This document shows positions 1 to 7,684 of a DNA stretch of 55,656 bases, one piece after another. The DNA lies in assembly GCF_001908205.1 (NCBI RefSeq), contig NZ_LGHL01000121.1, forward strand, positions 1 through 55,656, given 5' to 3'. Source of the DNA: Bradyrhizobium sp. NAS80.1. Lineage in GTDB: Bacteria; Pseudomonadota; Alphaproteobacteria; Rhizobiales; Xanthobacteraceae. The position numbers and the translations under genes are program-made. The stretch's first letter is position 1, and the number at the start of each line of letters is the position of its first letter. The notes beneath the pieces were generated by a model. It saw nothing but the letters and a program-made list of their open reading frames with translations, ran no database searches and was not told the DNA's origin.

Positions 1-334
1 CCATCGTCGATCTCATCCTGCGGCCGCGGGCTCAGCGGTGCCCGTACTGCAGAAGACAAATCCTTGAAAAGTCGCTGCACAAACAAGTTCTGCCAAAGTA
101 GTGCTAGAACCCCTGCCAATGGCGAGTTTGCTTGCGCGGCCACTATGTCTCGACCAGCTGTGCTGGACATCTTGTCCACGATGAACGTGCTCGTCGTCGC
201 GTTCGGACGTCCTTGATCACGTTCGGCTCGATCAGCCGGGCTGATTATACAGACAAACGCAAAACGGGCATGCTCTCGCACGAGAGCACGCCCGCTTGAA
301 ATTCGATTGCTGCGCTTGATCAGCGCGTGTCGCG
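1..334. other. Left-edge region without a recognisable gene
   Basis: I found no convincing coding region here. Short open frames exist but lack a ribosome site and family resemblance. The right part holds the terminator of the hsp20-DUF1150 unit (listed separately). Bases 1-240 have no repeat or RNA structure that I recognise. Confidence 0.5.
261..294 (-). terminator. Rho-independent terminator of hsp20-DUF1150 unit
   Basis: The arms CGGGC at 265-269 and GCCCG at 290-294 pair, and inside them TGCTCTCG pairs with CGAGAGCA, giving a strong hairpin with one mismatch. Read on the minus strand the stem is followed by TTTT. It lies about 40 bases past the DUF1150 stop codon, where a terminator is expected. 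Confidence 0.75.
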
Positions 335-607
335 TCAGTGCACGCTGACGGCTTGCAGCTCGTTGCTCCAGGCGTTGGCAATCGCGGCTTCGCGGCTGTC
401 GGTCAGCATGATCGGCGTGCCGTCGGCGGCGTGGAGGGCGAACAGCTTGAGGCCCGGCGCGATTGTCGGCGCTTCGGGGAACAAGTCCGGCACGTCCTCG
501 GAGCGAATCTGCTTCACATAGGCGATGTGGCCTTCGCCAAGGGTTGCCAGCGTCTCGGGCGAGACGTTCTTGGCTTCGTATTCGAACGCAACATGACCTT
601 CACTCAT
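335..607 (-). CDS. DUF1150 family protein, hsp20 partner
   Basis: This 90-residue soluble protein matches the DUF1150 family by its length and by sequence such as SPETLATLGEGHIAYVKQIRSE. The family is small, restricted mainly to Alphaproteobacteria, and its biochemical role is unknown to me. It has no signal peptide or membrane segment. It lies 51 bases downstream of the small heat-shock gene on the same strand and before a strong terminator. The two genes therefore probably form a heat-induced operon, an arrangement common in rhizobia. A role as accessory factor of the sHsp is an inference from this context only. Confidence 0.8.
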   Translation of the reverse strand: MSEGHVAFEYEAKNVSPETLATLGEGHIAYVKQIRSEDVPDLFPEAPTIAPGLKLFALHAADGTPIMLTDSREAAIANAWSNELQAVSVH

Positions 608-658
608 GGTCTCGACTCCTGTCTCGAAACTAAGCGGTCGAGTCCGCTACTCGTTCCA

Positions 659-1084
659 TTATTCGTGCTCATTGATAGCAATTGTCTTAACGATCCTTTC
701 CGGTTCCGGCCGGGCGAGATCGATCGACAACAACCCGTTCTTCAGATCCGCCCCCAGCACCAGCATCCCCTCCGCCAGCACGAAGGTGCGCTGGAAGTGG
801 CGCGCGGCGATGCCGCGATGGATGTATTGCCGGGTCTTGTCGTCGTGCTGCCGCCCGCGAATCACCAGCTGATTTTCCTCAATGGTTACATCGAGTTGGT
901 CGCGGGTGAATCCGGCGACCGCCAGCGTGATGCGCAAGCGCTCGGGCTGGCCGTCCGAACGGTCGCACCTCTCGATATTGTAGGGAGGGTAGCCGTCGGC
1001 GCCTTTGACGACGCGATCGAGCACGCGCTCAATTTCGTCGAAGCCCAGAAGGAACGGACTGGAAAGCGTGGGAACACGAGACAT
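659..1084 (-). CDS. Small heat-shock protein, Hsp20/IbpA type
   Basis: This 141-residue protein is a class A small heat-shock protein. These ATP-independent chaperones hold unfolding cytoplasmic proteins in a refoldable state for DnaK and ClpB. The N-terminus has the family element GFDEIERVLDRV. An alpha-crystallin domain follows (about residues 33-130), and the C-terminal tail carries the I-x-I motif in TIAIN that docks neighbouring dimers. The length is normal. The start at 1084 is preceded by GAGGA at 11 bases. That site lies in a 7-bp hairpin, and a CTTGAA box is found further upstream, so both transcription and translation may respond to heat. Bradyrhizobia carry several paralogues, so I give no symbol. 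Confidence 0.92.
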   Translation of the reverse strand: MSRVPTLSSPFLLGFDEIERVLDRVVKGADGYPPYNIERCDRSDGQPERLRITLAVAGFTRDQLDVTIEENQLVIRGRQHDDKTRQYIHRGIAARHFQRTFVLAEGMLVLGADLKNGLLSIDLARPEPERIVKTIAINEHE

Positions 1085-1090
1085 AGTTTA

Positions 1091-1116
1091 CAAAGTCCTC
1101 GCGGAAAGCGACTTTG
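1091..1116 (-). promoter_or_regulatory. Candidate RNA thermometer hairpin over hsp20 ribosome site
   Basis: On the minus strand CAAAGTC (1116-1110) and GACTTTG (1097-1091) are perfectly complementary and flank a 12-base loop. The Shine-Dalgarno GAGGA (1100-1096) is half in the 3' arm and half in the loop, 11 bases before the start codon. ROSE-type thermometers in the leaders of rhizobial small heat-shock genes mask the ribosome site in this way. The rest of a classical multi-hairpin ROSE element was not worked out, so this is a candidate. Confidence 0.45.
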
Positions 1117-1153
1117 GCATTTCAGGGCCCGGATCGGCGCCCCTTGGTCAACA

Positions 1154-1182
1154 ATATGGTCATATCCCCGTGTGGGTTCAAG
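1154..1182 (-). promoter_or_regulatory. Possible heat-shock (RpoH-like) promoter of hsp20
   Basis: On the minus strand a CTTGAA box (1182-1177) is followed after 17 bases by CCATAT (1159-1154). This resembles the RpoH-type layout of a CTTG -35 box with a C-rich, AT-containing -10. It lies about 70 bases upstream of the hsp20 start, which would leave room for the hairpin leader. The -10 half agrees only partly with the consensus. Confidence 0.4.
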
Positions 1183-1301
1183 CACCTAGCCGGCGGGCTG
1201 TGGATGGGTGAGCCCGGGCTGCGGGCCGGCCGGAGGCCTGCCCCGGCTACTTTGCATGGGGTTGTTTTCGCGTTTTTTGTCTGGCGACCCGGCGGAACCG
1301 G

Positions 1302-2390
1302 TCAGGCCTCGATCCGCGTCCGCCCGTCGCCGCTGAAAAGGTGCAGCTTTTGGCGCACCGCGGCGACGCGGATCTTCTGGCCGATGGCCGGGGCCTCGGT
1401 TCCGGGAATGCGGACGATGACCTCGCCGGGCGGCAGCTCGCCCGGGGTGGCGGCAACGCGCTGCTCGTCGTGCTGGCGGGAACCGTAGACGAAGGTTTCG
1501 GCGCCGACGCGCTCGATCGCTTCGACGGTGAGCGGCAAGGCGACGCCGCTGTCCGGGGTCTGGTCGGTGATGACGAAGTCCTCGGGGCGGATGCCGAGGA
1601 TGCCGGCGTCAGCCGCGCCGCTACCGGCGAGCTGCGATCGGATCTCCTCGGGGCGCGTCGACATCAGATTCATCGGCGGCGCGCCGATGAAGGACGCGAC
1701 GAAGGTCGTCGCCGGCTTCTCATAGATCGCAAGGGGATTGCCGACCTGCTCGACCTGGCCGCCATTCATCACCACCAGGATATCGGCGAGCGTCATCGCC
1801 TCGAGCTGGTCGTGCGTGACGTAGATCGACGTCGTGTTGAGCCGGCGCTGCAATTTGCGGATCTCGACCCGCATTGCGATGCGCAGCTTGGCGTCGAGGT
1901 TCGACAGCGGCTCGTCGAACAGGAACACTTTCGGCTGGCGCACGATGGCGCGGCCCATGGCGACGCGCTGGCGCTGGCCGCCTGAGAGCTGGCGCGGCTT
2001 GCGCTCGAGCATCGACGAGAGCTCGAGCACGCGCGCGGCTTCCTCGACGCGGGTCTTGATCTCGGCTTCCGCCATGCCGCGGTTGCGCAGGCCGTAGGCC
2101 ATGTTGTTGTAGACGCTCATATGCGGATAGAGCGCGTAGTTCTGGAACACCATCGCGATGTCGCGATCGGCGGGCTCGACCTGGTTGACGACGCGGCCGC
2201 CGATGTCGATCTCGCCGCCGGTGACGGTCTCGAGCCCCGCGACCATGCGCAGCAATGTCGATTTGCCGCAGCCGGACGGGCCAACCAGCACGCAGAACTG
2301 GCCGTCAGCGACGTCGACGTTGACGCCCTTGATGGCCTCGAAGCCGCCGGTATAGGTCTTGCGGACGTTGCGCAGGGTGACGTTAGCCAT
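1302..2390 (-). CDS. ugpC: sn-Glycerol-3-phosphate ABC importer, ATPase
   Basis: This 362-residue MalK-type ATPase powers uptake of sn-glycerol-3-phosphate and glycerophosphodiesters from the inner face of the membrane. The nucleotide-binding domain shows Walker A GPSGCGKST (37-45), signature LSGGQRQRVAMGRA, and Walker B FLFDEPLSNLDAKLR. It is followed by an OB-fold regulatory C-terminus typical of this class (IRPEDF and later). Its start lies 20 bases after ugpE and it is the last gene of the B-A-E-C order. On its own it could be any CUT1 sugar ATPase; the unmistakable UgpB in the operon decides the assignment. Confidence 0.93.
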   Translation of the reverse strand: MANVTLRNVRKTYTGGFEAIKGVNVDVADGQFCVLVGPSGCGKSTLLRMVAGLETVTGGEIDIGGRVVNQVEPADRDIAMVFQNYALYPHMSVYNNMAYGLRNRGMAEAEIKTRVEEAARVLELSSMLERKPRQLSGGQRQRVAMGRAIVRQPKVFLFDEPLSNLDAKLRIAMRVEIRKLQRRLNTTSIYVTHDQLEAMTLADILVVMNGGQVEQVGNPLAIYEKPATTFVASFIGAPPMNLMSTRPEEIRSQLAGSGAADAGILGIRPEDFVITDQTPDSGVALPLTVEAIERVGAETFVYGSRQHDEQRVAATPGELPPGEVIVRIPGTEAPAIGQKIRVAAVRQKLHLFSGDGRTRIEA

Positions 2391-2410
2391 GAAAACTCAC
2401 TTCCAAGAAC

Positions 2411-3259
2411 CTACTTTTCCGTCTCGACCAGGCCGCGCACGAACAGCTTCTGCATGGCGACGACGACGAACACCGGCGGCAGCATCGCGAGCACGGCGGT
2501 TGCCATCACGATCGGCCATTCGGTCAGCGCGTCGGTGGTGGTGATCATCTTGCGGATGCCGATCTGGATGGTCTGCATGTCGTCGCGCGTGGTGATGAGC
2601 AGCGGCCAGAGATACTGATTCCAGCCGAGGATGAAGAGGATCACGAACAGCGCCGCCATGTTGGTGCGCGACAGCGGCAACAGCGTATCCCAGAAGAAGC
2701 GCAGGGGACCGGCGCCGTCGATGCGCGAGGCTTCCAAGAGCTCGTCCGGCACGGTCATGAAGAACTGTCGGAACAGAAGCGTTGCGGTGGCTGAGGCAAT
2801 CAGCGGCAGGGCAAGGCCCGCATAGCTGTCGAGCATATGCAGGTCAGCGACGATCTTGTAGGTCGGATAGATGCGCACCTCGACCGGCAGCATCAACGTG
2901 ATGAAGATGATCCAGAAGATCGACATCCGGAACGGAAATCGGAAATACACGATCGCATAGGCCGAGATGATCGAGATCGCGATCTTGCCGACGGCGATCG
3001 CCAGAGCCATCACCAGCGAGTTCAGCATCATGTTGCCGACCGGCTCGCGGGTCGAGCCGCTCGTGCCGACGAAGATGGTCTGGTAGTAGACCTCGAAGAA
3101 ATGGCCGCCCGGCAGCAGCGACATCTGCCCGTTCGCGATCAGCGCGTTGTCCTGGGTCGACGCGACGATCGCGATGTAGACGGGGAACGCGACGATCGCG
3201 ATCCCGATCCAGAGGATGACGTGGGCGATGTAGCGTCGAAAGCCCTCTTGCTCGACCAT
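2411..3259 (-). CDS. ugpE: sn-Glycerol-3-phosphate ABC importer, permease UgpE
   Basis: This 282-residue inner-membrane permease has six predicted membrane segments, beginning with a long hydrophobic stretch near residues 10-30. The EAA loop that contacts the ATPase is visible as EASRIDGAGPLRFFWDTLLP. Its length and the C-terminal sequence ending in FVRGLVETEK fit UgpE. The start codon overlaps the ugpA stop by one base (TGATG), so translation of the two permeases is likely coupled. It pairs with UgpA to form the translocation channel. Confidence 0.93.
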   Translation of the reverse strand: MVEQEGFRRYIAHVILWIGIAIVAFPVYIAIVASTQDNALIANGQMSLLPGGHFFEVYYQTIFVGTSGSTREPVGNMMLNSLVMALAIAVGKIAISIISAYAIVYFRFPFRMSIFWIIFITLMLPVEVRIYPTYKIVADLHMLDSYAGLALPLIASATATLLFRQFFMTVPDELLEASRIDGAGPLRFFWDTLLPLSRTNMAALFVILFILGWNQYLWPLLITTRDDMQTIQIGIRKMITTTDALTEWPIVMATAVLAMLPPVFVVVAMQKLFVRGLVETEK

Positions 3260-4140
3260 CAGTAGGTCACCTTGCGTTCGACGAAGCGGAACTGGATTCC
3301 CGTCAGCACGATGACCATGATCATCAGGATCACCGATTGCGCCGCGGAGCTGCCGAGATTGCCGCCGAGCAGACCGTCGGTATAGACCTTGTAGACCAGC
3401 GTGACCGTCGACGTTCCCGGACCGCCGCGGGTCATGGTGTCGATGATGCCGAACGTGTCGAAGAAGGCGTAGACGATGTTGACGACCAGCAGGAAGAAGA
3501 TGGTCGGCGACAGCAGCGGGAAGGTCACGGTCCAGAACCGCCGCATCGGGCGCGCGCCGTCGATCGCGGCGGCTTCGAACACGCTTCTGGGGATGGCCTG
3601 AAGGCCGGCGAGGAAGAACAGGAAATTATAGGAGATCTGCTTCCAGGCGGCGGCGAGGATGACCAGCGCTGCGGCCTGATTGCCGTCGAGCAGCGGATTC
3701 CAGTCGATGCCCATCGCTCGCAAATAGCGTGAGAGCACACCGAGTGAAGGATGCAGCATGAAGATCCAGAGCACGCCGACGACCGGCGGCGCGACCGCAT
3801 AGGGCCAGATCAGCAGCGTGCGGTAGAGCATCGAGCCGCGCAGGGGCTTGTCCGCCATCACAGCGAGCAGCAGCGCGAAGGACAGCGAGGAGACCGCGAT
3901 CGCGAACGAGAAGAAGAAGGTCCGGACGATCGCCTCGAAATAAGCAGGGTCCTTGAACAGCTCGATGTAATTATCGAACCAGACAAAGGTGCTCGAGAGA
4001 CCGAAGGCGTCCTGGAGCAGGAAGGACTGGATGACTGCCTGCAAGGCAGGCCAGTAGAAGAAAATCAGGACGATCGCGAGTTGCGGGGCAACCAGCGCGT
4101 AGGGCAGCAGCTTTGATTGGAAAATGGCCTGCTTTTGCAT
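3259..4140 (-). CDS. ugpA: sn-Glycerol-3-phosphate ABC importer, permease UgpA
   Basis: This 293-residue permease is the first membrane subunit of the importer. It has a cytoplasmic N-terminal leader, a hydrophobic segment at about residues 14-36 and further segments giving a six-helix core. The EAA motif reads EAAAIDGARPMRRFWTVTFP. It follows ugpB after a 47-base gap that holds a perfect 12-bp hairpin and overlaps ugpE by one base. That hairpin could lower its expression relative to the binding protein. The partner genes leave little doubt about identity. Confidence 0.93.
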   Translation of the reverse strand: MQKQAIFQSKLLPYALVAPQLAIVLIFFYWPALQAVIQSFLLQDAFGLSSTFVWFDNYIELFKDPAYFEAIVRTFFFSFAIAVSSLSFALLLAVMADKPLRGSMLYRTLLIWPYAVAPPVVGVLWIFMLHPSLGVLSRYLRAMGIDWNPLLDGNQAAALVILAAAWKQISYNFLFFLAGLQAIPRSVFEAAAIDGARPMRRFWTVTFPLLSPTIFFLLVVNIVYAFFDTFGIIDTMTRGGPGTSTVTLVYKVYTDGLLGGNLGSSAAQSVILMIMVIVLTGIQFRFVERKVTY

Positions 4141-4150
4141 GATGTCAGGT

Positions 4151-4181
4151 GAGCGGCAGGCCGGTTCGCGGCCTGCCGCTC
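4151..4181 (-). other. Intercistronic hairpin between ugpB and ugpA
   Basis: GAGCGGCAGGCC (4151-4162) and GGCCTGCCGCTC (4170-4181) are perfectly complementary around a 7-base loop. No T-run follows on the minus strand. It is therefore better read as an mRNA-stabilising or attenuating hairpin than as a full terminator. Such structures are common after periplasmic binding-protein genes, which need more product than the membrane genes downstream. Confidence 0.7.
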
Positions 4182-4187
4182 ATCGTC

Positions 4188-5504
4188 TCACTTGACGGCG
4201 GTCTTTTCGAACTGCCGCAGCATCGTGTTGCCGCGTTCGACGGCGGCGTCGAGCGCCTGCTTGGCGGTCTTCTTGCCGGCGAGCGCCTGCTCGATCTCTT
4301 CCGACCAGACGTCACGCAGCTGAACCATGTTGCCGAGGCGCAGGCCGCGCGAATTCTCGGTTGGCTCCTTGTTGGTCAGCTCGAGCAGCGGGGTCTCGAG
4401 ATAGGGCTGATCCTTGTAGAAGCCCTCTTCCTTTGCCTTGGCGTAGGCCGCCTTGGTGATCGGCAAGTAGCCCGAGGCCTTGTGGATGTACACTTGGCGA
4501 TCGGTGTCCGAGAGGAAGGTCAGGAACTTCGCGACGCCCTTGTATTCGTCGGCCGACTTGCCGCCCATGACCCAGAGCGAAGCGCCGCCGATGATCGAGT
4601 TCTGCGGTGCGCCCTTGACGTCCGGATAGTAGGGCATCGGCACGGCGTTGAAGGCGAACTTGGCCTGCGCCTTGACGTTGCCGAAGAAGGCCGACGAGGT
4701 CAGGTAGATCGGGCACTCACCCGAGGTGAAGCGGCCTTCGCCGGTGTTGGTGCGGCCTGCGTAGTCGTAGGTCTTGTCCTTCTGCAACTCGACCAGCTTC
4801 TCGAGATGCTTGACCTGGAGCGGACCGTTGAACTCGAGCTTGGTGTCGAAGCCGTCGAGGCCGTTGGCCTTGGTCGAGAGCGGCACGTTGTGCCAGGCGG
4901 AGAGCTGCTCGAGATTGACCCAGGTGACCCAGGAGCCGGAGAAGCCGCAGGTCGGATGGCCGTTGTCGTGGAGCTTCTTGGCGGCCGCGAACGTCTCGGG
5001 CCAGGTCTTCGGGATCTCGACGTTGGCCTTCTTGAGCTCGTCGAGGTTGACCCACATGACGGTCGACGACGAGTTGAAGGGGAAGGACAGCATCTCGCCC
5101 TTCGAGGTCGAGTAGTAACCGGTGATCGCGGGCAGATAGGCCTTCGGATCGAACTTCTCGCCGGTCTCGGCCATCAGCTTGTAGACGGGCTTCACGGCGC
5201 CGGTCGCGGCCATCATGGTCGCGGTGCCGACTTCGAACACCTGCATGATGTGCGGGGCGTTGCCGGCGCGGAAGGCCGCGATGCCGGCGTTCATCGTGTC
5301 GGCGTAGTTGCCCTTGTAGGTCGGGATGACCTTGTAGTCGGTCTGCGACGCGTTGAAGTCGTTCGCGAGCTTGACGATGACGTCGTTGTTGGCGCCGGTC
5401 ATCGCGTGCCACCACTGGATCTCGGTCACGGCCAGCGCCGGCGAAGCCGTCATGCCAACCGTTACTGCAACAGCGGCAGCCACCCCAAAGTGTCGAAGAG
5501 CCAT
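4188..5504 (-). CDS. ugpB: sn-Glycerol-3-phosphate periplasmic binding protein
   Basis: This 438-residue solute receptor captures sn-glycerol-3-phosphate in the periplasm and delivers it to UgpAE. A Sec signal peptide (about residues 1-25, ending SPALA) is followed by the family hallmarks WWHAMTGANND, PTYKGNYADTMNAGIAAFR, QVFEVGTATMMAA, NSIIGGASLWVMGGK and KGLRLGN-like GLRLGNMVQLR. These match Escherichia coli UgpB closely as I remember it. I chose ATG at 5504, which has GGAGG nine bases upstream, over the TTG one codon earlier. It is the first gene of the operon, and a Pho box lies about 50 bases upstream, suggesting induction by phosphate starvation through PhoB. Confidence 0.95.
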   Translation of the reverse strand: MALRHFGVAAAVAVTVGMTASPALAVTEIQWWHAMTGANNDVIVKLANDFNASQTDYKVIPTYKGNYADTMNAGIAAFRAGNAPHIMQVFEVGTATMMAATGAVKPVYKLMAETGEKFDPKAYLPAITGYYSTSKGEMLSFPFNSSSTVMWVNLDELKKANVEIPKTWPETFAAAKKLHDNGHPTCGFSGSWVTWVNLEQLSAWHNVPLSTKANGLDGFDTKLEFNGPLQVKHLEKLVELQKDKTYDYAGRTNTGEGRFTSGECPIYLTSSAFFGNVKAQAKFAFNAVPMPYYPDVKGAPQNSIIGGASLWVMGGKSADEYKGVAKFLTFLSDTDRQVYIHKASGYLPITKAAYAKAKEEGFYKDQPYLETPLLELTNKEPTENSRGLRLGNMVQLRDVWSEEIEQALAGKKTAKQALDAAVERGNTMLRQFEKTAVK

Positions 5505-5557
5505 CAAATAAACCTCCGTTGGCCGTCAAAAAGAAGCGCTTGCGCTAGCAGCGCCAT

Positions 5558-5575
5558 ATGACGTTCACATGACTG
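5558..5575 (-). promoter_or_regulatory. Pho box upstream of ugpB
   Basis: On the minus strand the 7-mers CAGTCAT (5575-5569) and ACGTCAT (5564-5558) are separated by four bases. This reproduces the Pho box layout CTGTCAT-N4-CTGTCAT with 6/7 and 5/7 matches. It lies about 50 bases ahead of the ugpB start codon, a normal position for PhoB activation. Confidence 0.7.
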
Positions 5576-5725
5576 TGTAAGCGGGAGAAACGAAAGCAGC
5601 AAGCGCTGCTAAATGGGAAGTCGTCAATTAGGCGAAGGCCCCGCGGGCAGCCTCCTCCGTTCGCGGTGCACATGCGTGCCCGCGCCGCAGTGCGGCATTA
5701 CCGTCGGATGTGGAAGGCGAGGGCC

Positions 5726-6931
5726 CTAGCGCTTGCGCTCGGGCCCGCAGACCGTACCCTTCTCGACCATCGCGTCGATCTCGGCCTTGGAGTACCCGAA
5801 CTCGCCCAGCACCTCCTGGGAGTGCTGGCTGAATTTCGGCGGCAGGCGGCGCAGGCTCGGCTTGCTGCGATCGAGCCGGATCGGCGAGGCCACGCCCTTG
5901 TACCAATCCTTCTCGATAATATCGCCACGATAGATCGTGTGCGGGTTCGTCAACGCCTGGTCGATCTTCTGCACGGGGCCCGCGGGCAGGCCCGCCGCAA
6001 GCAGGCGATTGCACAGCGGCTCGGCCTCGTGCTGGCTGAACACGGCGGCGAGTTCGGCGCGCAGCGCCTCGCGATTGGCGATGCGGTCCTTGTTGCGGGC
6101 AAAGCGCGGGTCGGTGCCGAGCTCCGGCTTGCCGATCTCCTTGGCGAGCTTGCGGAAGGTGCCGTCATTGCCGACGCCGATGAAGATGTTGTCGGTCTTG
6201 GTCGGGAAGATCGCGTAAGGCACGAGGTTCGGATGCTCGTTGCCGGTCAGGCTCGGCGGTTTGCCATGCATGAAATAGTTCGCGGTGTGCGGATGCATGA
6301 TGGCAAGGCCGGTTTCGTACAGCGTCGTTTCCAGGAATTGCCCCTTGCCCGAGCGCTGCCGTTCCGACAGCGCCATCAGGATGCCGATCGCCGCGTAGAG
6401 GCCGGTGGTGATGTCGACCAGCGGTACGCCGATCCGCATCGGCCCGCTCTCGGGCGAGCCGGTCGCGGCGATCATGCCAGTCATCGCCTGGATGATCGCG
6501 TCATAGCCGGGATTGCCGCCGCGCGGACCGTCGGCGCCGAAGCCGCAGATCCGGCAATGCACGAGGCGCGGAAACTTTTCGCGCAGCACCTCGTTGCCGA
6601 TGCCCCATTTCTCCAGCGTGCCCGGCTTGAAATTCTCGATCAGGACGTCGGCGGTCTCCAGCATCTTCAGCAGCACGACGCGGCCGCCCTCGGAGGCGAG
6701 GTCGAGGCCGATCGAACGCTTGTTGCGGTTGATGCCGATGAAGTAGGCCGCGTCTTCCTCGTGGAAGGGAGGGCCCCAGTCGCGCACCTCGTCGCCGGCG
6801 GGTGGCTCGACCTTGATCACGTCGGCGCCGTGGTCGGCGAGGATCTGGGTGCAGTAGGGCCCGCCGAGCACGCGCGTGAGATCGATGACGCGCAGTCCGC
6901 TCATTGCGCCCAAAACGGCTTCAGAACTCAT
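5726..6931 (-). CDS. CaiB/BaiF family (class III) CoA-transferase
   Basis: This 401-residue protein belongs to the family III CoA-transferases, which move CoA between organic acids through aspartyl-CoA thioester chemistry. The N-terminal GLRVIDLTRVLGGPYCTQILADHGADVIKVE block is diagnostic (given here across residues 10-40). GYDAIIQAMTGMIAATG contains the expected catalytic Asp. The C-terminal domain is complete. I chose the ATG at 6931 because the frame upstream to 7096 is unlike the family and would add 55 residues. The gene stands alone, so the acyl substrate cannot be deduced; candidates are oxalate/formate, succinate or carnitine-type acids. Confidence 0.88.
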   Translation of the reverse strand: MSSEAVLGAMSGLRVIDLTRVLGGPYCTQILADHGADVIKVEPPAGDEVRDWGPPFHEEDAAYFIGINRNKRSIGLDLASEGGRVVLLKMLETADVLIENFKPGTLEKWGIGNEVLREKFPRLVHCRICGFGADGPRGGNPGYDAIIQAMTGMIAATGSPESGPMRIGVPLVDITTGLYAAIGILMALSERQRSGKGQFLETTLYETGLAIMHPHTANYFMHGKPPSLTGNEHPNLVPYAIFPTKTDNIFIGVGNDGTFRKLAKEIGKPELGTDPRFARNKDRIANREALRAELAAVFSQHEAEPLCNRLLAAGLPAGPVQKIDQALTNPHTIYRGDIIEKDWYKGVASPIRLDRSKPSLRRLPPKFSQHSQEVLGEFGYSKAEIDAMVEKGTVCGPERKR

Positions 6932-7059
6932 GCCTTCGCTTCCCCTGTGTCGATCGTTGATCACAGGCCTAGCGAGGTTTGCAAACGCCAGCAATGGCTT
7001 GTTGCGTGGGGTGTCATGCAGCGCGGGCTGCAATCCCGCTGCATGGCAAATCAATAAGC

Positions 7060-7089
7060 GGCCGGCCCGAGGGGGATCTCGGGCCGGCC
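7060..7089. terminator. Hairpin terminator between ohr and the CoA-transferase
   Basis: GGCCGGCCCGAG (7060-7071) pairs perfectly with CTCGGGCCGGCC (7078-7089) around a six-base loop. It lies just after the ohr stop codon and before the CoA-transferase start on the same strand. The following minus-strand sequence is only moderately T-rich, but the stem is very stable. Confidence 0.65.
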
Positions 7090-7103
7090 AATCCACCTGG
7101 GGA

Positions 7104-7529
7104 TCAGACGACCGTCAGGCGAACGTCAACATTGCCGCGGGTGGCATTGGAATAGGGGCACACCTGGTGCGCCTTCTCGACCAGCGCCTCGGCGTCTGCG
7201 CGGGCAAGGCCCGGCAGCGAGACGGCAAGATCGATGTCGAGACCGAAGCCGCCGGCCGCGCGCGGGCCGATGCCGACCGTCGAGGTGACGGAGGCGTCAG
7301 CCGGAACCTTCGGGCCGCCCTGCGAAGCCACGAACTTCATCGCGCCGATGAAGCAGGCGGCATAGCCGGCCGCAAACAGCTGCTCGGGATTGTTGCCAGC
7401 GCCGCCTCCGCCGCCGAGCTCCTTCGGCGTGGTGAGCTTGACGTCAAACGCGCCGTCGAGGGTTGCCGCATGGCCGTCGCGGCCGCCGGTTGCCTTGGCG
7501 CTGGTCTTGTAGAGGACGTTTACGGACAT
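7104..7529 (-). CDS. ohr: Organic hydroperoxide resistance protein (OsmC/Ohr)
   Basis: This 141-residue thiol peroxidase reduces organic and lipid hydroperoxides in the cytoplasm with lipoyl-type reductants. It has both redox cysteines of the Ohr branch, in FAAGYAACFIGAMK and in QVCPYSNATRGN; true OsmC differs around the second. N-terminal MSVNVLYKTSAKATGGRDG is typical. I chose ATG at 7529, preceded by AAGGAG at a good distance, over an earlier in-frame codon. It is divergent from the MarR-type ohrR gene, with palindromes between them, so it is very likely the target of OhrR and derepressed by hydroperoxides. Confidence 0.95.
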   Translation of the reverse strand: MSVNVLYKTSAKATGGRDGHAATLDGAFDVKLTTPKELGGGGGAGNNPEQLFAAGYAACFIGAMKFVASQGGPKVPADASVTSTVGIGPRAAGGFGLDIDLAVSLPGLARADAEALVEKAHQVCPYSNATRGNVDVRLTVV

Positions 7530-7570
7530 TGTCGGTCTCCTTAGGTCTTCGGGTTGGGGTGCGACCTGTA

Positions 7571-7632
7571 TCGCAAACAATTAGATTGTGCGCAATTGAA
7601 ATTGCGAAGCCTCACATTTAATTGTTCGCAAT
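7571..7632. promoter_or_regulatory. OhrR operator cluster between ohr and ohrR
   Basis: A perfect 7-2-7 palindrome CGCAATT-GA-AATTGCG lies at 7591-7606. A wider nested pair surrounds it: TCGCAAACAATTA at 7571 is nearly the reverse complement of TAATTGTTCGCA at 7619. AT-rich AATTG half-sites are typical of MarR/OhrR operators. The cluster spans the promoter zone of both divergent genes. Confidence 0.72.
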
Positions 7633-7684
7633 TGAATGTACCGCCGACCGGCCCCAGAATGGGGGACATCGCGTGAGATTCTCT

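Noticed and set aside
1200..1300. GC-rich self-complementary stretch after ugpC as a terminator
   Set aside because: Several alternative pairings exist and no T-run is placed well for the minus strand, so I could not define one hairpin.
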